DNA of 46,819 nt from JBEICQ01 sp046297395 (lineage in GTDB: Bacteria > Bacteroidota > Bacteroidia > UBA4408), in assembly GCA_046297395.1 (NCBI GenBank), contig JBKCNM010000033.1, forward strand, positions 1 to 46,819. Reading direction: 5' to 3'. The notes beneath the pieces were generated by a model. That model worked only from the letters and a program-made list of their open reading frames with translations. It made no database searches and was not told where the DNA came from. Shown one piece after another: positions 16,552-25,184 of the stretch (positions are counted from its first letter, which is position 1; each line of letters begins with the position of its first letter). The translations under genes were made by a program, and so were the position numbers.

Positions 16552-18093
16552 ATGGAAAACCACATGATACCATTTGAAATCAACGGAACCGCAGGCAACA
16601 TCATCAAAGTAATCGGAGTTGGAGGCGGCGGTTCAAACGCAGTTAATCACATGTTCCGTCAGGGTGTTAAAGGTGTAGACTTTATTGTTTGCAATACCGA
16701 CTCCCAGGCTTTGGATATATCTCCCGTACCTTTTAAAGTGCAACTTGGCAGCACCCTTACACAAGGCAGAGGTGCAGGTTCTATTCCCGAAGTAGGAAAA
16801 AATGCAGCTATTGAAAGTATCAATGATATCAAGGAGTTTCTTTCCAAAGAAACCAAAATGGTTTTTATCACTGCCGGAATGGGTGGTGGAACAGGCACGG
16901 GAGCAGCACCTATCATTGCTGCTGCAGCAAAAGAATTAGGAATACTTACTGTAGGTATCGTTACGATTCCATTCATGTTCGAAGGAAAAAAGCGCAAAAT
17001 GCAAGCAGATAATGGTATCGAGCAGCTCAAACAAAGTGTTGATACGCTCATCATTATTTGCAATGACAAACTGCGTGAAATTTATGGAAACCTTAGACTT
17101 ACAGAAGCTTTCGGTCATGCAGACGATGTGGTGACTACGGCAGCAAAAGGAATTTCTGATATCATTACAACAACCTTACATATCAATACGGATTTTGCCG
17201 ATATAGAAACCGTTTTGCGCGAAAGCGGTGTTGCAATCATGGGCAGTGCGATGTCATCCGGAGAAAACAAAGCCATTGATGCCATTGAATCTGCCATGAA
17301 TTCACCCTTGCTCAACGACAATAATATCACCGGCGCAAGATATGTTTTGCTCAACATTACCAGCGGATATCCTGAAATTACCATGGATGAACTGAACGAC
17401 ATTACCGAATATGTGCAGAATGCCGCAGGACAGAGCGCTGATGTGATTCATGGATATGGTGTAGATCCTGAACTAGGAGATGCAGTAAAAGTGACCATCA
17501 TCGCCACCGGATTTAGTACAAATAAAATTCCGAGCGACATGCAGGCTGCAAAACCCAATCGCATTGTTCGTACACTTGAAGAGCAGGCGCCTCTTTCAAC
17601 AATTGCTCCTTCTCCACAAACAAACATTCCCTCTGAACCCATCCCACAAACAGCTTTTTACAAAGAGCCACAAATGGAGGTATTTCCGGAAGCAGCAGCA
17701 ATTCCTCCTTCCCTTGATAGCATTCCAAATGCAAGCATCGAAGTAGAGCTCGAAATGAGCAGCAATCTGGATCCCTCTCTCATGCCTTATCTGAAAACCA
17801 CTGATGGTGTTTCCTCAGTAGCAGAAAAAGAAAATGATTTACTGAAGGAAGAGGACAGAACCGCACAAGAACGCATCAACAGACTCAGGCAGTTCAACTA
17901 CCGTCAAAAAATCACACAGGGAAACATGAGCGACCTCGATAACATTCCTGCCTATATCCGAAAAAATCAAGTGCTCAGCGATGTGCCCCATTCTTCAGAA
18001 TCAGTGGTATCAAAGTACACCCTCAGCGAGGGAGAAGACGGAAAAGGAGAGTTGAGACAAAACAATTCTTTTCTGCATGACAATGTAGATTGA
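16552..18093 (+). CDS. ftsZ: Cell division GTPase FtsZ
   Basis: A 513-residue tubulin homologue with GVGGGGSNAVNHM, the GTP-binding loop GGGTGTGAAPIIA and the NTDSQAL motif. The GTPase core ends near residue 330, followed by a long polar linker. The conserved FtsA-binding peptide, IPAYIRKNQ (about 465-473), is not at the very end: another 40 residues follow. I see no convincing TAnnTTTG promoter in the 100-bp gap before it, so ftsZ is probably read from upstream. A strong terminator follows. Confidence 0.98.
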   Translation: MENHMIPFEINGTAGNIIKVIGVGGGGSNAVNHMFRQGVKGVDFIVCNTDSQALDISPVPFKVQLGSTLTQGRGAGSIPEVGKNAAIESINDIKEFLSKETKMVFITAGMGGGTGTGAAPIIAAAAKELGILTVGIVTIPFMFEGKKRKMQADNGIEQLKQSVDTLIIICNDKLREIYGNLRLTEAFGHADDVVTTAAKGISDIITTTLHINTDFADIETVLRESGVAIMGSAMSSGENKAIDAIESAMNSPLLNDNNITGARYVLLNITSGYPEITMDELNDITEYVQNAAGQSADVIHGYGVDPELGDAVKVTIIATGFSTNKIPSDMQAAKPNRIVRTLEEQAPLSTIAPSPQTNIPSEPIPQTAFYKEPQMEVFPEAAAIPPSLDSIPNASIEVELEMSSNLDPSLMPYLKTTDGVSSVAEKENDLLKEEDRTAQERINRLRQFNYRQKITQGNMSDLDNIPAYIRKNQVLSDVPHSSESVVSKYTLSEGEDGKGELRQNNSFLHDNVD

Positions 18094-18111
18094 TTCAGAT
18101 CCAATGGAAAT

Positions 18112-18141
18112 AAAAAAACCCGGCATCGTCCGGGTTTTTTT
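18112..18141 (+). terminator. Rho-independent terminator after ftsZ
   Basis: A run of seven A, the stem CCCGG / CCGGG around the loop CATCGT, then seven T. The A run pairs with the T run, so it can work in both directions; it lies 19 bp after the ftsZ stop and closes the dcw cluster. Confidence 0.9.
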
Positions 18142-18230
18142 ATTTTTGGTATCTCTTGTTTATCCTCTATCAATTAAAATAAATGCACAACATCCTGGCA
18201 AAACAGCTTCGCAGGAATATGCAAAAAAAC

Positions 18231-19238
18231 TTATTCAAATTGCTTTACCCATCCGCTCGAGTAAATCCATTCTGCAATCTGTACCGCATTGGTTGCCGCT
18301 CCTTTTCTTAAATTATCTGCCACAATCCACAAATTGATGGCCTGCCTACAGGACTCATCTTTGCGGATTCTACCAACATACACATCATCTTTTCCGCGGG
18401 CATGCACAGGCATGGGATACAACAGGGTTTCCGGATGGTCATACAACATAACACCCGGCGTGTTTCGGAGTATTTGCTTGATATTTTCGATATCAGGAAC
18501 GCTATTAAACTCGGCATTTACCGATTCGGAATGACCTCCCATCACAGGAACACGAACAGCAGTACAGGTAATTTGAATTCCGGGATCACCTAATATCTTT
18601 CGCGTTTCATGCACCACTTTCATTTCCTCACGGGTATAGCCATTGCCGGTAAATACATCACACTGAGGAATGCAATTTTTGTCAATCACATAGGGATAGG
18701 CCATCTCTCCTTCTACGCCCCTGCGTTCATTCTCAAGTTGATGCACTGCCCTTGCACCTGTACCTGTTACCGACTGATAGGTAGATACCACCAATCGTTT
18801 GATTACATATGTTTGATGCAGCCTGTAAAGCGCCATCACCAACTGGATGGTAGTGCAGTTAGGATTGGCTATGATGCGGGTATCAGGGGATAAAACAGAT
18901 GCATTGATTTCGGGAACCACCAGAGGCACTTCTGCATGCATACGCCATGCACTGGAATTATCAATCACAAAAACACCCATTTGGGAAAATCGCGGAGCCC
19001 ATTCCAAACTCACAGCTCCACCGGCTGAGAAGAGCGCCATGCCGCAACCCGAAGACAGTGCCTCCGAAAGGGATACCACAGGTATCTCCTTTCCGTGAAA
19101 CAAAACTTTTTTACCTACACTTTTTTCTGATGCAGCAGCCACAAGCGTGATGGCTCCTGCGGGAAATCGCTCTTCGAGCACCCTCAGCATTTCGCTGCCC
19201 ACAAGACCTGTGGCTCCCACCAATGCTAATTTAATCAT
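18231..19238 (-). CDS. asd: Aspartate-semialdehyde dehydrogenase
   Basis: The 335-residue enzyme reduces aspartyl phosphate to aspartate semialdehyde, the branch point to lysine/DAP, threonine and methionine. It shows the NADP-binding loop GATGLVGSEML at the N-terminus and the active-site cysteine in NPNCTTIQ (about residue 128). QSVTGTGARA and the later GGHSESVNAEF patch also fit. DAP made from its product is the substrate of MurE encoded in the same window. Its start overlaps the gatC stop by 4 bp, so the two are probably coupled. Confidence 0.95.
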   Translation of the reverse strand: MIKLALVGATGLVGSEMLRVLEERFPAGAITLVAAASEKSVGKKVLFHGKEIPVVSLSEALSSGCGMALFSAGGAVSLEWAPRFSQMGVFVIDNSSAWRMHAEVPLVVPEINASVLSPDTRIIANPNCTTIQLVMALYRLHQTYVIKRLVVSTYQSVTGTGARAVHQLENERRGVEGEMAYPYVIDKNCIPQCDVFTGNGYTREEMKVVHETRKILGDPGIQITCTAVRVPVMGGHSESVNAEFNSVPDIENIKQILRNTPGVMLYDHPETLLYPMPVHARGKDDVYVGRIRKDESCRQAINLWIVADNLRKGAATNAVQIAEWIYSSGWVKQFE

Positions 19239-19537
19239 GACTTGTTTTTATCTACAACCCTGGGGACTTTAAAATAGGTGGTATCGTGCACCGGAGCATT
19301 CCTCAGAGCATCCTTTTGGCTCACCTGTCCTTTTATCTCATCTTCTCTCCACACATTAAATTCATCATTCATATATATGAGTGGTTCAACATTTTCTGTG
19401 TTCAGTTCATCGAGTTTTTTTACAAACTCCAACATGCGGTTCATGTCTTTTTTCATTTCCTCGGCCCCTGCTTCATCAAACTCAAGACGAGCCAGATGTG
19501 CAAGTTGCTGAATGAGTTTGTCGTCAATTTGTGTCAT
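19235..19537 (-). CDS. gatC: Aspartyl/glutamyl-tRNA amidotransferase subunit C
   Basis: A 100-residue GatC with the family pattern LAHLARLEFDE in the first 22 residues, FVKKLDELNTENVEPL in the middle and a C-terminal VHDTTYFKVPRV. GatC stabilises the GatA-GatB complex, which converts misacylated Glu-tRNA(Gln) or Asp-tRNA(Asn) to the correct form. gatA and gatB are not in this window. The gene starts 10 bp after the plsC stop and overlaps asd. Confidence 0.93.
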   Translation of the reverse strand: MTQIDDKLIQQLAHLARLEFDEAGAEEMKKDMNRMLEFVKKLDELNTENVEPLIYMNDEFNVWREDEIKGQVSQKDALRNAPVHDTTYFKVPRVVDKNKS

Positions 19538-19547
19538 GTCATTTTAT

Positions 19548-20297
19548 CTATGAGGTTTTAGGCAATGCAGATGCGATAATGTCATACACCATTTGTTTGA
19601 GTTCCTCCACCTGTGTGGCTTGCATACCCTTGGTAGAAACCGGAGGGTGCACCACCACCTTTGCAATGCCCGGTCTTCCACTGCCAAACAAAAAATGGTT
19701 GGTATCCAACAAACGGTGATTGTTTACAAAGGTAACCGGAATGATGTCTGCCTGCTTCTCGATGGCCAATTTAAATGCCCCATTCTTAAAAGGACGCATG
19801 CGTGGAGCGTTGGGAGAAACCGTTCCTTCCGGAAAAATAACAGGTGTGCGGCCGACATCAAATTCTTCAGAGGCACGGTTCATGCCCCTGTGCGCATCAG
19901 TGGTGCTGCCTCGATCAATGGCAATATGCATTTCTCTGAAAAATACCCGCACAAAAGGCATACGAGTAAGTTCTTTTTTTCCTACAAAAACAATGTTTAG
20001 CGGCACAGACACATGCATAAACACAATGTCGAGATAAGAAGTATGGTTGGAGCAGATTATATAACTGCGGGAATCATCAAGCGTAAACTGCCGCTTGATG
20101 CTGTAGAAAATACCGGTGAGGGAGCTGAACATATATACCCACCAACGAGTGGTTTTGATAACACCATAATAATTTTTATTGGCCAGGAAATACCTGAAAA
20201 AAGGAAAAAGAATCACATAGGTTCCCATAAAAACCAAAGCACACCATATCTTCCAAGGGAGAAGGAGTATGTTTAGAGGAGATGTTCTAGGTGCCAT
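19548..20297 (-). CDS. plsC: 1-acyl-sn-glycerol-3-phosphate acyltransferase (PlsC family)
   Basis: The 249-residue membrane-associated enzyme has the acyltransferase HX4D motif (H85 to D90, NHTSYLD) and the FPEGT motif. A hydrophobic N-terminal segment lies at about residues 15-38. It adds the second acyl chain in phospholipid synthesis. The frame is open upstream to 20351, but that start would lie beyond the rplS terminator hairpin at 20312-20339, so I chose ATG 20297. It sits between rplS and gatC on the same strand. Confidence 0.93.
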   Translation of the reverse strand: MAPRTSPLNILLLPWKIWCALVFMGTYVILFPFFRYFLANKNYYGVIKTTRWWVYMFSSLTGIFYSIKRQFTLDDSRSYIICSNHTSYLDIVFMHVSVPLNIVFVGKKELTRMPFVRVFFREMHIAIDRGSTTDAHRGMNRASEEFDVGRTPVIFPEGTVSPNAPRMRPFKNGAFKLAIEKQADIIPVTFVNNHRLLDTNHFLFGSGRPGIAKVVVHPPVSTKGMQATQVEELKQMVYDIIASALPKTS

Positions 20298-20311
20298 GCC
20301 TGCAAAAAAAC

Positions 20312-20339
20312 AAAAAAGGCGGACACCTGTCCGCCTTTT
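20312..20339 (-). terminator. Rho-independent terminator after rplS
   Basis: The inverted repeat GGCGGACA / TGTCCGCC is flanked by six A on one side and four T on the other. Read on the minus strand it ends in a T run, 19 bp after the rplS stop. It can also form on the plus strand. Confidence 0.85.
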
Positions 20340-20357
20340 CCTGGATTGCAATCCGAA

Positions 20358-20705
20358 TTACATTCTCTTCTCAGTGATACGGGCTTTTTTACCGGTTAAA
20401 TCGCGTAAGTAGAAAATTCTTGCACGGCGTACAACACCAACCTTGTTCACTTCAATTTTTTCGATGTTGGGTGAGGAAATTGGGATGATGCGCTCCACAC
20501 CTACACCGTTGGAAATTTTACGGAGGGTAAAGGTTTCGGTGGGTCCTGCTCCACGGCGTTGCAACACAACACCCTGAAACTGCTGAATTCTTTCTTTGTT
20601 TCCTTCGATGATTTTGTAGTGCACGGTTACTGTGTCACCCGATTTAAAAGAAGGGATATTTTTCGAGGCATGGGCCTGAGATTCTACAAACTTGATCTTA
20701 TCCAT
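20358..20705 (-). CDS. rplS: 50S ribosomal protein L19
   Basis: A 115-residue L19 with the usual patterns: FKSGDTVTVHYKIIEGNKER, FQGVVLQRRGAG, FTLRKISNGVGVERI, and RRARIFYLRDLTGKKARI at the C-terminus. L19 lies at the interface of the 30S and 50S subunits. It follows trmD on the same strand, a gene pair conserved in most bacteria, with a 71-bp gap. A hairpin terminator lies 19 bp after the stop. Confidence 0.98.
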   Translation of the reverse strand: MDKIKFVESQAHASKNIPSFKSGDTVTVHYKIIEGNKERIQQFQGVVLQRRGAGPTETFTLRKISNGVGVERIIPISSPNIEKIEVNKVGVVRRARIFYLRDLTGKKARITEKRM

Positions 20706-20776
20706 GGCATTTTATTTTGGGAGCGCAATATTACGGATTTATTTTAAAGAAAGTCGGAAAATTATTTTCTCCCTGT

Positions 20777-21457
20777 TTATTCCTCCCCCAAAAGGTCGGG
20801 ACGGCGCTTGCGGGTTCTTTCAATCGCTTGATTATGACGCCATTCCTCAATTTTATTGGGATCACCTGAGAGAAGGATATCAGGTACCTTTTGTCCTTGG
20901 TAATCAGCCGGACGGGTATACACAGGAGGAGAAAGCAGCTCATCCTGAAAGGAATCCGATAAGGCAGAAGTTTCATCGCCCAATACGCCCGGGATGAGCC
21001 TGATAACCGCATCCGCTAAAACGGCAGCCGGCAGTTCTCCCCCACTCAGCACAAAATCGCCGATGGAAATTTCGCGGGTAAAGAACCGTTCCCTGGCCCT
21101 TTCGTCAATGCCCTTGTAGTGTCCGCAAAAAAGAAGGATGTTTTTATGCGTTGAAAGTAAATTGGCCGTTTTTTGATTGAATTTTTCCCCATCCGGGGTC
21201 AGGAAAATCCTCTCATCATAGTCCCTTTGAGAACAAAGGTGAGTGATACATCGATCAATAGGCTCCATCATCATCACCATGCCGGCACCGCCCCCAAAAG
21301 GGTAATCATCCACCTGTCGATGCTTGGAGGTACTAAAATCCCTGAGGTTTACCAGGTGAATTTCTGCAAGTCCTTTCTGAATGGCCCTTTTTACAATGGA
21401 ATGGGCAAAGGGACCGGAGAGCAGCTCGGGATGAATGGTAATGATGTCAATCCGCAT
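20777..21457 (-). CDS. trmD: tRNA (guanine-37-N1)-methyltransferase TrmD
   Basis: The 226-residue SPOUT-class enzyme makes m1G37 next to the anticodon, which prevents frameshifting. It has GGGAGMVM, the trefoil-knot SAM site with LLFCGHYKGIDERARE, and the region ISIGDFVLSGGELPA. ATG 21457 (MRIDIITIHPE) is chosen over an in-frame start at 21544 because TrmD proteins start at this motif. The extra N-terminus would overlap the divergent gene's promoter. A CACCTTTG box ends 4 nt before the start. Confidence 0.97.
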   Translation of the reverse strand: MRIDIITIHPELLSGPFAHSIVKRAIQKGLAEIHLVNLRDFSTSKHRQVDDYPFGGGAGMVMMMEPIDRCITHLCSQRDYDERIFLTPDGEKFNQKTANLLSTHKNILLFCGHYKGIDERARERFFTREISIGDFVLSGGELPAAVLADAVIRLIPGVLGDETSALSDSFQDELLSPPVYTRPADYQGQKVPDILLSGDPNKIEEWRHNQAIERTRKRRPDLLGEE

Positions 21458-21461
21458 GCTG

Positions 21462-21469
21462 CAAAGGTG
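21462..21469 (-). promoter_or_regulatory. Probable trmD -7 element (CACCTTTG, one mismatch to TAnnTTTG)
   Basis: On the minus strand CACCTTTG is followed by four bases and the trmD ATG, the same geometry as the exact matches elsewhere in this window. The first base differs from consensus. Confidence 0.4.
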
Positions 21470-21501
21470 CGAAATTGGGAAGAGTTTATTAGGAATAAAC
21501 A

Positions 21502-21536
21502 TTTGAAGTAATGAATGTGTTTTAAATTTACCTTTG
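21502..21536 (+). promoter_or_regulatory. Promoter TTTG-N23-TACCTTTG of the secreted repeat protein
   Basis: TTTG at 21502-21505 and TACCTTTG at 21529-21536 match the Bacteroidota -33/-7 pair with a 23-nt spacer. The -7 box ends 6 nt before ATG 21543, so the message would have little or no 5' leader. Confidence 0.65.
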
Positions 21537-21542
21537 TTACCC

Positions 21543-24500
21543 ATGGCTAATCTCAGCAGGCTTTTTGTCCTTATTACACCCGGCAGATTTTATGCTACTC
21601 TTTCAGTCGGCAAACACCATGCTTTGTGCATGATTTGTGCATTCCTTTTTTGGGTCTTGCCATTTGATTCAAAGGCTCAATTTGTAGACATTACCCAGGT
21701 TGAACCCTATGCAAGCGTAACTTCTGTGTGCGATGGAGGAACCCTTACCTTTCGCCTGAACAATCTTCAAGGCCTCAATCCCGGCAGTATCATCACCATG
21801 GAGTTGTCTAACCTGCCTGCCTATCCATGGACCACCTGCAACACCCTTTCCTGGAGCACCAACAACATCACCTACACACCCGGTCCTTACATCTGGAACG
21901 GGAATATCTCTAATAGCTATATCAGGGTGCAAATTCCTCCCGGAGCCCCGGCAGGAACAGGTTACACAGCGAGGGCTGTGAGTTCCTCCCCCAACATTTC
22001 CGGAGGCAACAACAATGGATCAATCACAATCACCCCTGCCTACACCACAATTCCACAGATTCCCCAAACAGATTATGGCATCAACCAGTGGATTGGTCAT
22101 CATTATACATGGACGCCCACGGTTGCTCCGGGGACACTGATAAACACACCCCCCCTGATAAACGCCCAAACTTTTTTTGACCCTGCCAATTACTTTGGCC
22201 ATACTGTTCAGAGCCCTCTCTCATTCGACAACGATTACCAGAACAACGGAATTCCCGGTGCTTTTTTTGCACAAACCAGCATTCCTTGCGGCAATGTGCA
22301 GTACAACAATGTAGCCATACGCTTCAAGCGTATTGAAAATTTTTCTCCCGGGCGTTACACTTTTACCATTCAGGCTGATGATGGTATTCGTTTGAGTTTG
22401 GATGGTGGCGTTACCTGGATTTTAGACTCGTTTTTAGAACAAACCTATGCCGGAAGTTTCAAAACAACAGCCACTACAGATCCGCTGGGTATCTGCCTAA
22501 GCGGTCCCACCAACATGGTAATTGAATATTTTCAAAGACCGGGACAAGCAAGGGTCACATTTTCTTGCACCCAAAACGGAACCATCGCAAACACGCCTTC
22601 AGCCCAATCGGTTTGTGAAAATGGCAATGCAAGTTTTGATGCCACTTCTACCGACCCATCGGCAACCTATCAATGGCAAGTGAGCAATGATGGAGGAATT
22701 ACTTGGAATAACCTCATCAATGCTGTGCCTTACTCCAATGTAACCGGACCTGTGCTGGGCATTTCCAATGCCGTTGCAGCAATCAACAATACGCTTTACC
22801 GCTGTTTGGTAGGTGGCGTTTGCGGCACCCCATTAGCTACTCCCTCCGCTGAACTCGAAGTCAATCCTGTAAATAGCATCATCACCCAACCTTCGAGCAT
22901 TTCTCTTTGCGGTGCATCCACAGGTAGTTTCACAACTGTTGCTAATGCACCAAATAGCAATTACCAATGGTATGTGAGCACCGATAACGGAGTTACTTTT
23001 CAAGCAGTGGTGCAGGGCGGTATCTACGGCAATCCGAGTCTCTCTACATTAAATCTCAACGGACTTACGGCAGCCAACAATGGCTATCAGTTTTATTGTA
23101 TAGTTGGCAGTTGCGGAGGAAACCTGACCAGCAATACCGTCACATTAAATTTTGGCGGCACACCTGCCAACATCCTTGCACAACCCACTGCAAATATCCT
23201 TGCATGTGCCAACTCCATTTCCCAAATCATCATCAATGTTCAGAACCAAACTTCCCTCCAATGGGAATATAGTACTGATGGAGGTGTTAACTTTTCAAAT
23301 GCTGTGCTGCCTGTTTTTTCGGGAGGCCAAACACAAACCTTAGAGATAAATCCGGTGAACACAAACATGGATGGTTGGGTGTTTAGGGTAAGCATTACGG
23401 ATTGCAACGGGGTTATCTATTCTCAGATGTCAACCCTGAATATTGAACCCTCCCCCAATGTACAGGTTCAACCACCTGATACTGTCAGTGTTTGTACAGG
23501 AGGCGGAATCAATATTTCATGTACAGGAAACAATACTAATTTTTACCAATGGCAAATCAACCTTGGAACAGGATTTACCAATCTGGTCGATGGCATGGGT
23601 ATCACCGGATCTGCCACTTCTAACCTTACAGTGAATCCTGTGCCAGCGGGATGGACCAGTGCCACCTTGCGCTGTCAGTTGTTCGGAAATTGTCCACCCG
23701 TTGCATTTTCTGTAGATGTGCATGTGGTATTCGACAGTGGCTCCGGCATTGCCTCTCAGCCTGTCAATCAGCTGGTATGTCCGGGCGATTCTGCCAATTT
23801 CAGTATTGCTGCCACCGGCAGCGGTCTCAGCTATGCCTGGCAGGTAAGTACAAATGGAGGGACAAGCTTTACCAATCTTACCGATGGTGTTGACATCAGC
23901 GGCAGCAGCACCCAAACGCTTACCGTTGGAAACATCACCACACTTATGAATGGTCATCAGTATCGTTGCATCGTAAGTGGAGGCTGCAATGGCAATATCA
24001 ACAGCAATGCTGCTGTACTTACCATCAATACCAGTTCACCCACCTTTACGCAACAACCCACAGGGGTTGCTGTCTGCGAGGGACAGGCAGCAGGAATGAC
24101 TGTGCTGCTTTTTGGCAATCCCTCAGGAATAGAGTATCAATGGGAGATTGACCCCGGAACCGGAATCTTCTCCCCTCTTGCCGACACAGGCTCTTTCTCA
24201 GGAACAGGAACCAACCAGCTTGCATTCATCGTGGATGTTTCACTAATAAACGCAAGCATTCGTTGCAAGGCAACCCAGTGCGCGATTGAAGTTACCAGCC
24301 TTTCTGCGCCGGTGATTGTTAACCTCAAACCCCGTGTGCTTACACAGCCTAATTCAACGGTAGTTTGTATTGGTCAGAATGGTTTAATCTCCCTCTCCGC
24401 AAGCGGAACAGCCCTTAACTACCAATGGCAGATCAGTCCGGGTACAGGTATATTTACAGATATATCAGCAACTGATCCTGTATTTGTTGGATCTCAACTT

Positions 24501-25184
24501 TCAGGCATTCAAATTATCTCTCCCGACATGATGTACAATGGATACCTCTTCCGATGTTCGGTATCCGGCACTTGCTCACCAACTGCTTATTCTGATGTTG
24601 TGAAACTCACAGTGAGCGAACTTCCCGAAATTATACGACAACCCACTGATGTTACCGTTTGCGAAGGACAATCAGGTAGTATTTCTTTGGAAAGCCGAGG
24701 TGTAGCAAGCCGTTACAAGTGGTATCTGAGTAGTCCCGAAAATCCTGCATTCTCAGCCACATTCCCTTCAGATTTTGATTCCATCAGATCGGATTCATTA
24801 ATTGTAAGAAGAAGTAGTTTCGATTACAATGGCGTTTATCTTTATTGTGAAGTTTCGGGATGTAACAAGCTGCTTATCTCAGAAAAAATAAGACTTTTTG
24901 TTGAACCCAATATTCTGGGCTCATTCATCCCCTCAGCCTTTACCCCAAATAATGATGAACTCAATGATACTTGGATGATCAGAAGTGAATATATTCAATC
25001 TATCCAAGGTGAGATTTATGACAGGTGGGGAGGAAAAGTGTATTCCTTTACGAGCATGGATCAGGTTTGGGACGGAAGTTCGGCTGGTTTACCTTGTCCC
25101 TACGGGGTTTATACTTTTAATATCAGGGGAACATCCTCATGCGGAGAATTTTCACGCAAGGGGAGTATCTATCTGATGCGATAA
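21543..25184 (+). CDS. Secreted T9SS protein: PA14-like domain, eight Ig-like repeats, type B sorting domain
   Basis: The 1213-residue protein begins with a signal peptide (hydrophobic core about residues 26-42, ending at DSKA). A PA14-like lectin/carbohydrate-binding region lies at about 180-345 and includes YTFTIQADDGIRLSLDG. Eight Ig-like repeats of about 97 residues follow, starting near 349, 444, 541, 638, 734, 833, 931 and 1029. Each has a QP..x..VC.G start and a later Y.WQ.S motif, with paired cysteines. The last 90 residues (from FIPSAFTPNNDELNDTW) form the gliding-motility-associated CHU_C-type domain that targets proteins to the type IX secretion system. It is probably a surface or extracellular adhesin; the ligand is unknown. 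ATG 21543 is chosen over a TTG at 21534 that lies within the promoter. Its end overlaps recQ by 33 bp. Confidence 0.92.
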   Translation: MANLSRLFVLITPGRFYATLSVGKHHALCMICAFLFWVLPFDSKAQFVDITQVEPYASVTSVCDGGTLTFRLNNLQGLNPGSIITMELSNLPAYPWTTCNTLSWSTNNITYTPGPYIWNGNISNSYIRVQIPPGAPAGTGYTARAVSSSPNISGGNNNGSITITPAYTTIPQIPQTDYGINQWIGHHYTWTPTVAPGTLINTPPLINAQTFFDPANYFGHTVQSPLSFDNDYQNNGIPGAFFAQTSIPCGNVQYNNVAIRFKRIENFSPGRYTFTIQADDGIRLSLDGGVTWILDSFLEQTYAGSFKTTATTDPLGICLSGPTNMVIEYFQRPGQARVTFSCTQNGTIANTPSAQSVCENGNASFDATSTDPSATYQWQVSNDGGITWNNLINAVPYSNVTGPVLGISNAVAAINNTLYRCLVGGVCGTPLATPSAELEVNPVNSIITQPSSISLCGASTGSFTTVANAPNSNYQWYVSTDNGVTFQAVVQGGIYGNPSLSTLNLNGLTAANNGYQFYCIVGSCGGNLTSNTVTLNFGGTPANILAQPTANILACANSISQIIINVQNQTSLQWEYSTDGGVNFSNAVLPVFSGGQTQTLEINPVNTNMDGWVFRVSITDCNGVIYSQMSTLNIEPSPNVQVQPPDTVSVCTGGGINISCTGNNTNFYQWQINLGTGFTNLVDGMGITGSATSNLTVNPVPAGWTSATLRCQLFGNCPPVAFSVDVHVVFDSGSGIASQPVNQLVCPGDSANFSIAATGSGLSYAWQVSTNGGTSFTNLTDGVDISGSSTQTLTVGNITTLMNGHQYRCIVSGGCNGNINSNAAVLTINTSSPTFTQQPTGVAVCEGQAAGMTVLLFGNPSGIEYQWEIDPGTGIFSPLADTGSFSGTGTNQLAFIVDVSLINASIRCKATQCAIEVTSLSAPVIVNLKPRVLTQPNSTVVCIGQNGLISLSASGTALNYQWQISPGTGIFTDISATDPVFVGSQLSGIQIISPDMMYNGYLFRCSVSGTCSPTAYSDVVKLTVSELPEIIRQPTDVTVCEGQSGSISLESRGVASRYKWYLSSPENPAFSATFPSDFDSIRSDSLIVRRSSFDYNGVYLYCEVSGCNKLLISEKIRLFVEPNILGSFIPSAFTPNNDELNDTWMIRSEYIQSIQGEIYDRWGGKVYSFTSMDQVWDGSSAGLPCPYGVYTFNIRGTSSCGEFSRKGSIYLMR

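Noticed and set aside
20298..20351. 18 extra N-terminal residues for PlsC
   Set aside because: They would be encoded by the rplS terminator hairpin and look unlike a PlsC N-terminus.
22590..24900. Repeated DNA resembling an array
   Set aside because: The periodicity of about 290 bp is the coding signature of diverged Ig-like protein repeats. Units differ strongly at DNA level, so it is not a CRISPR or recent tandem repeat.
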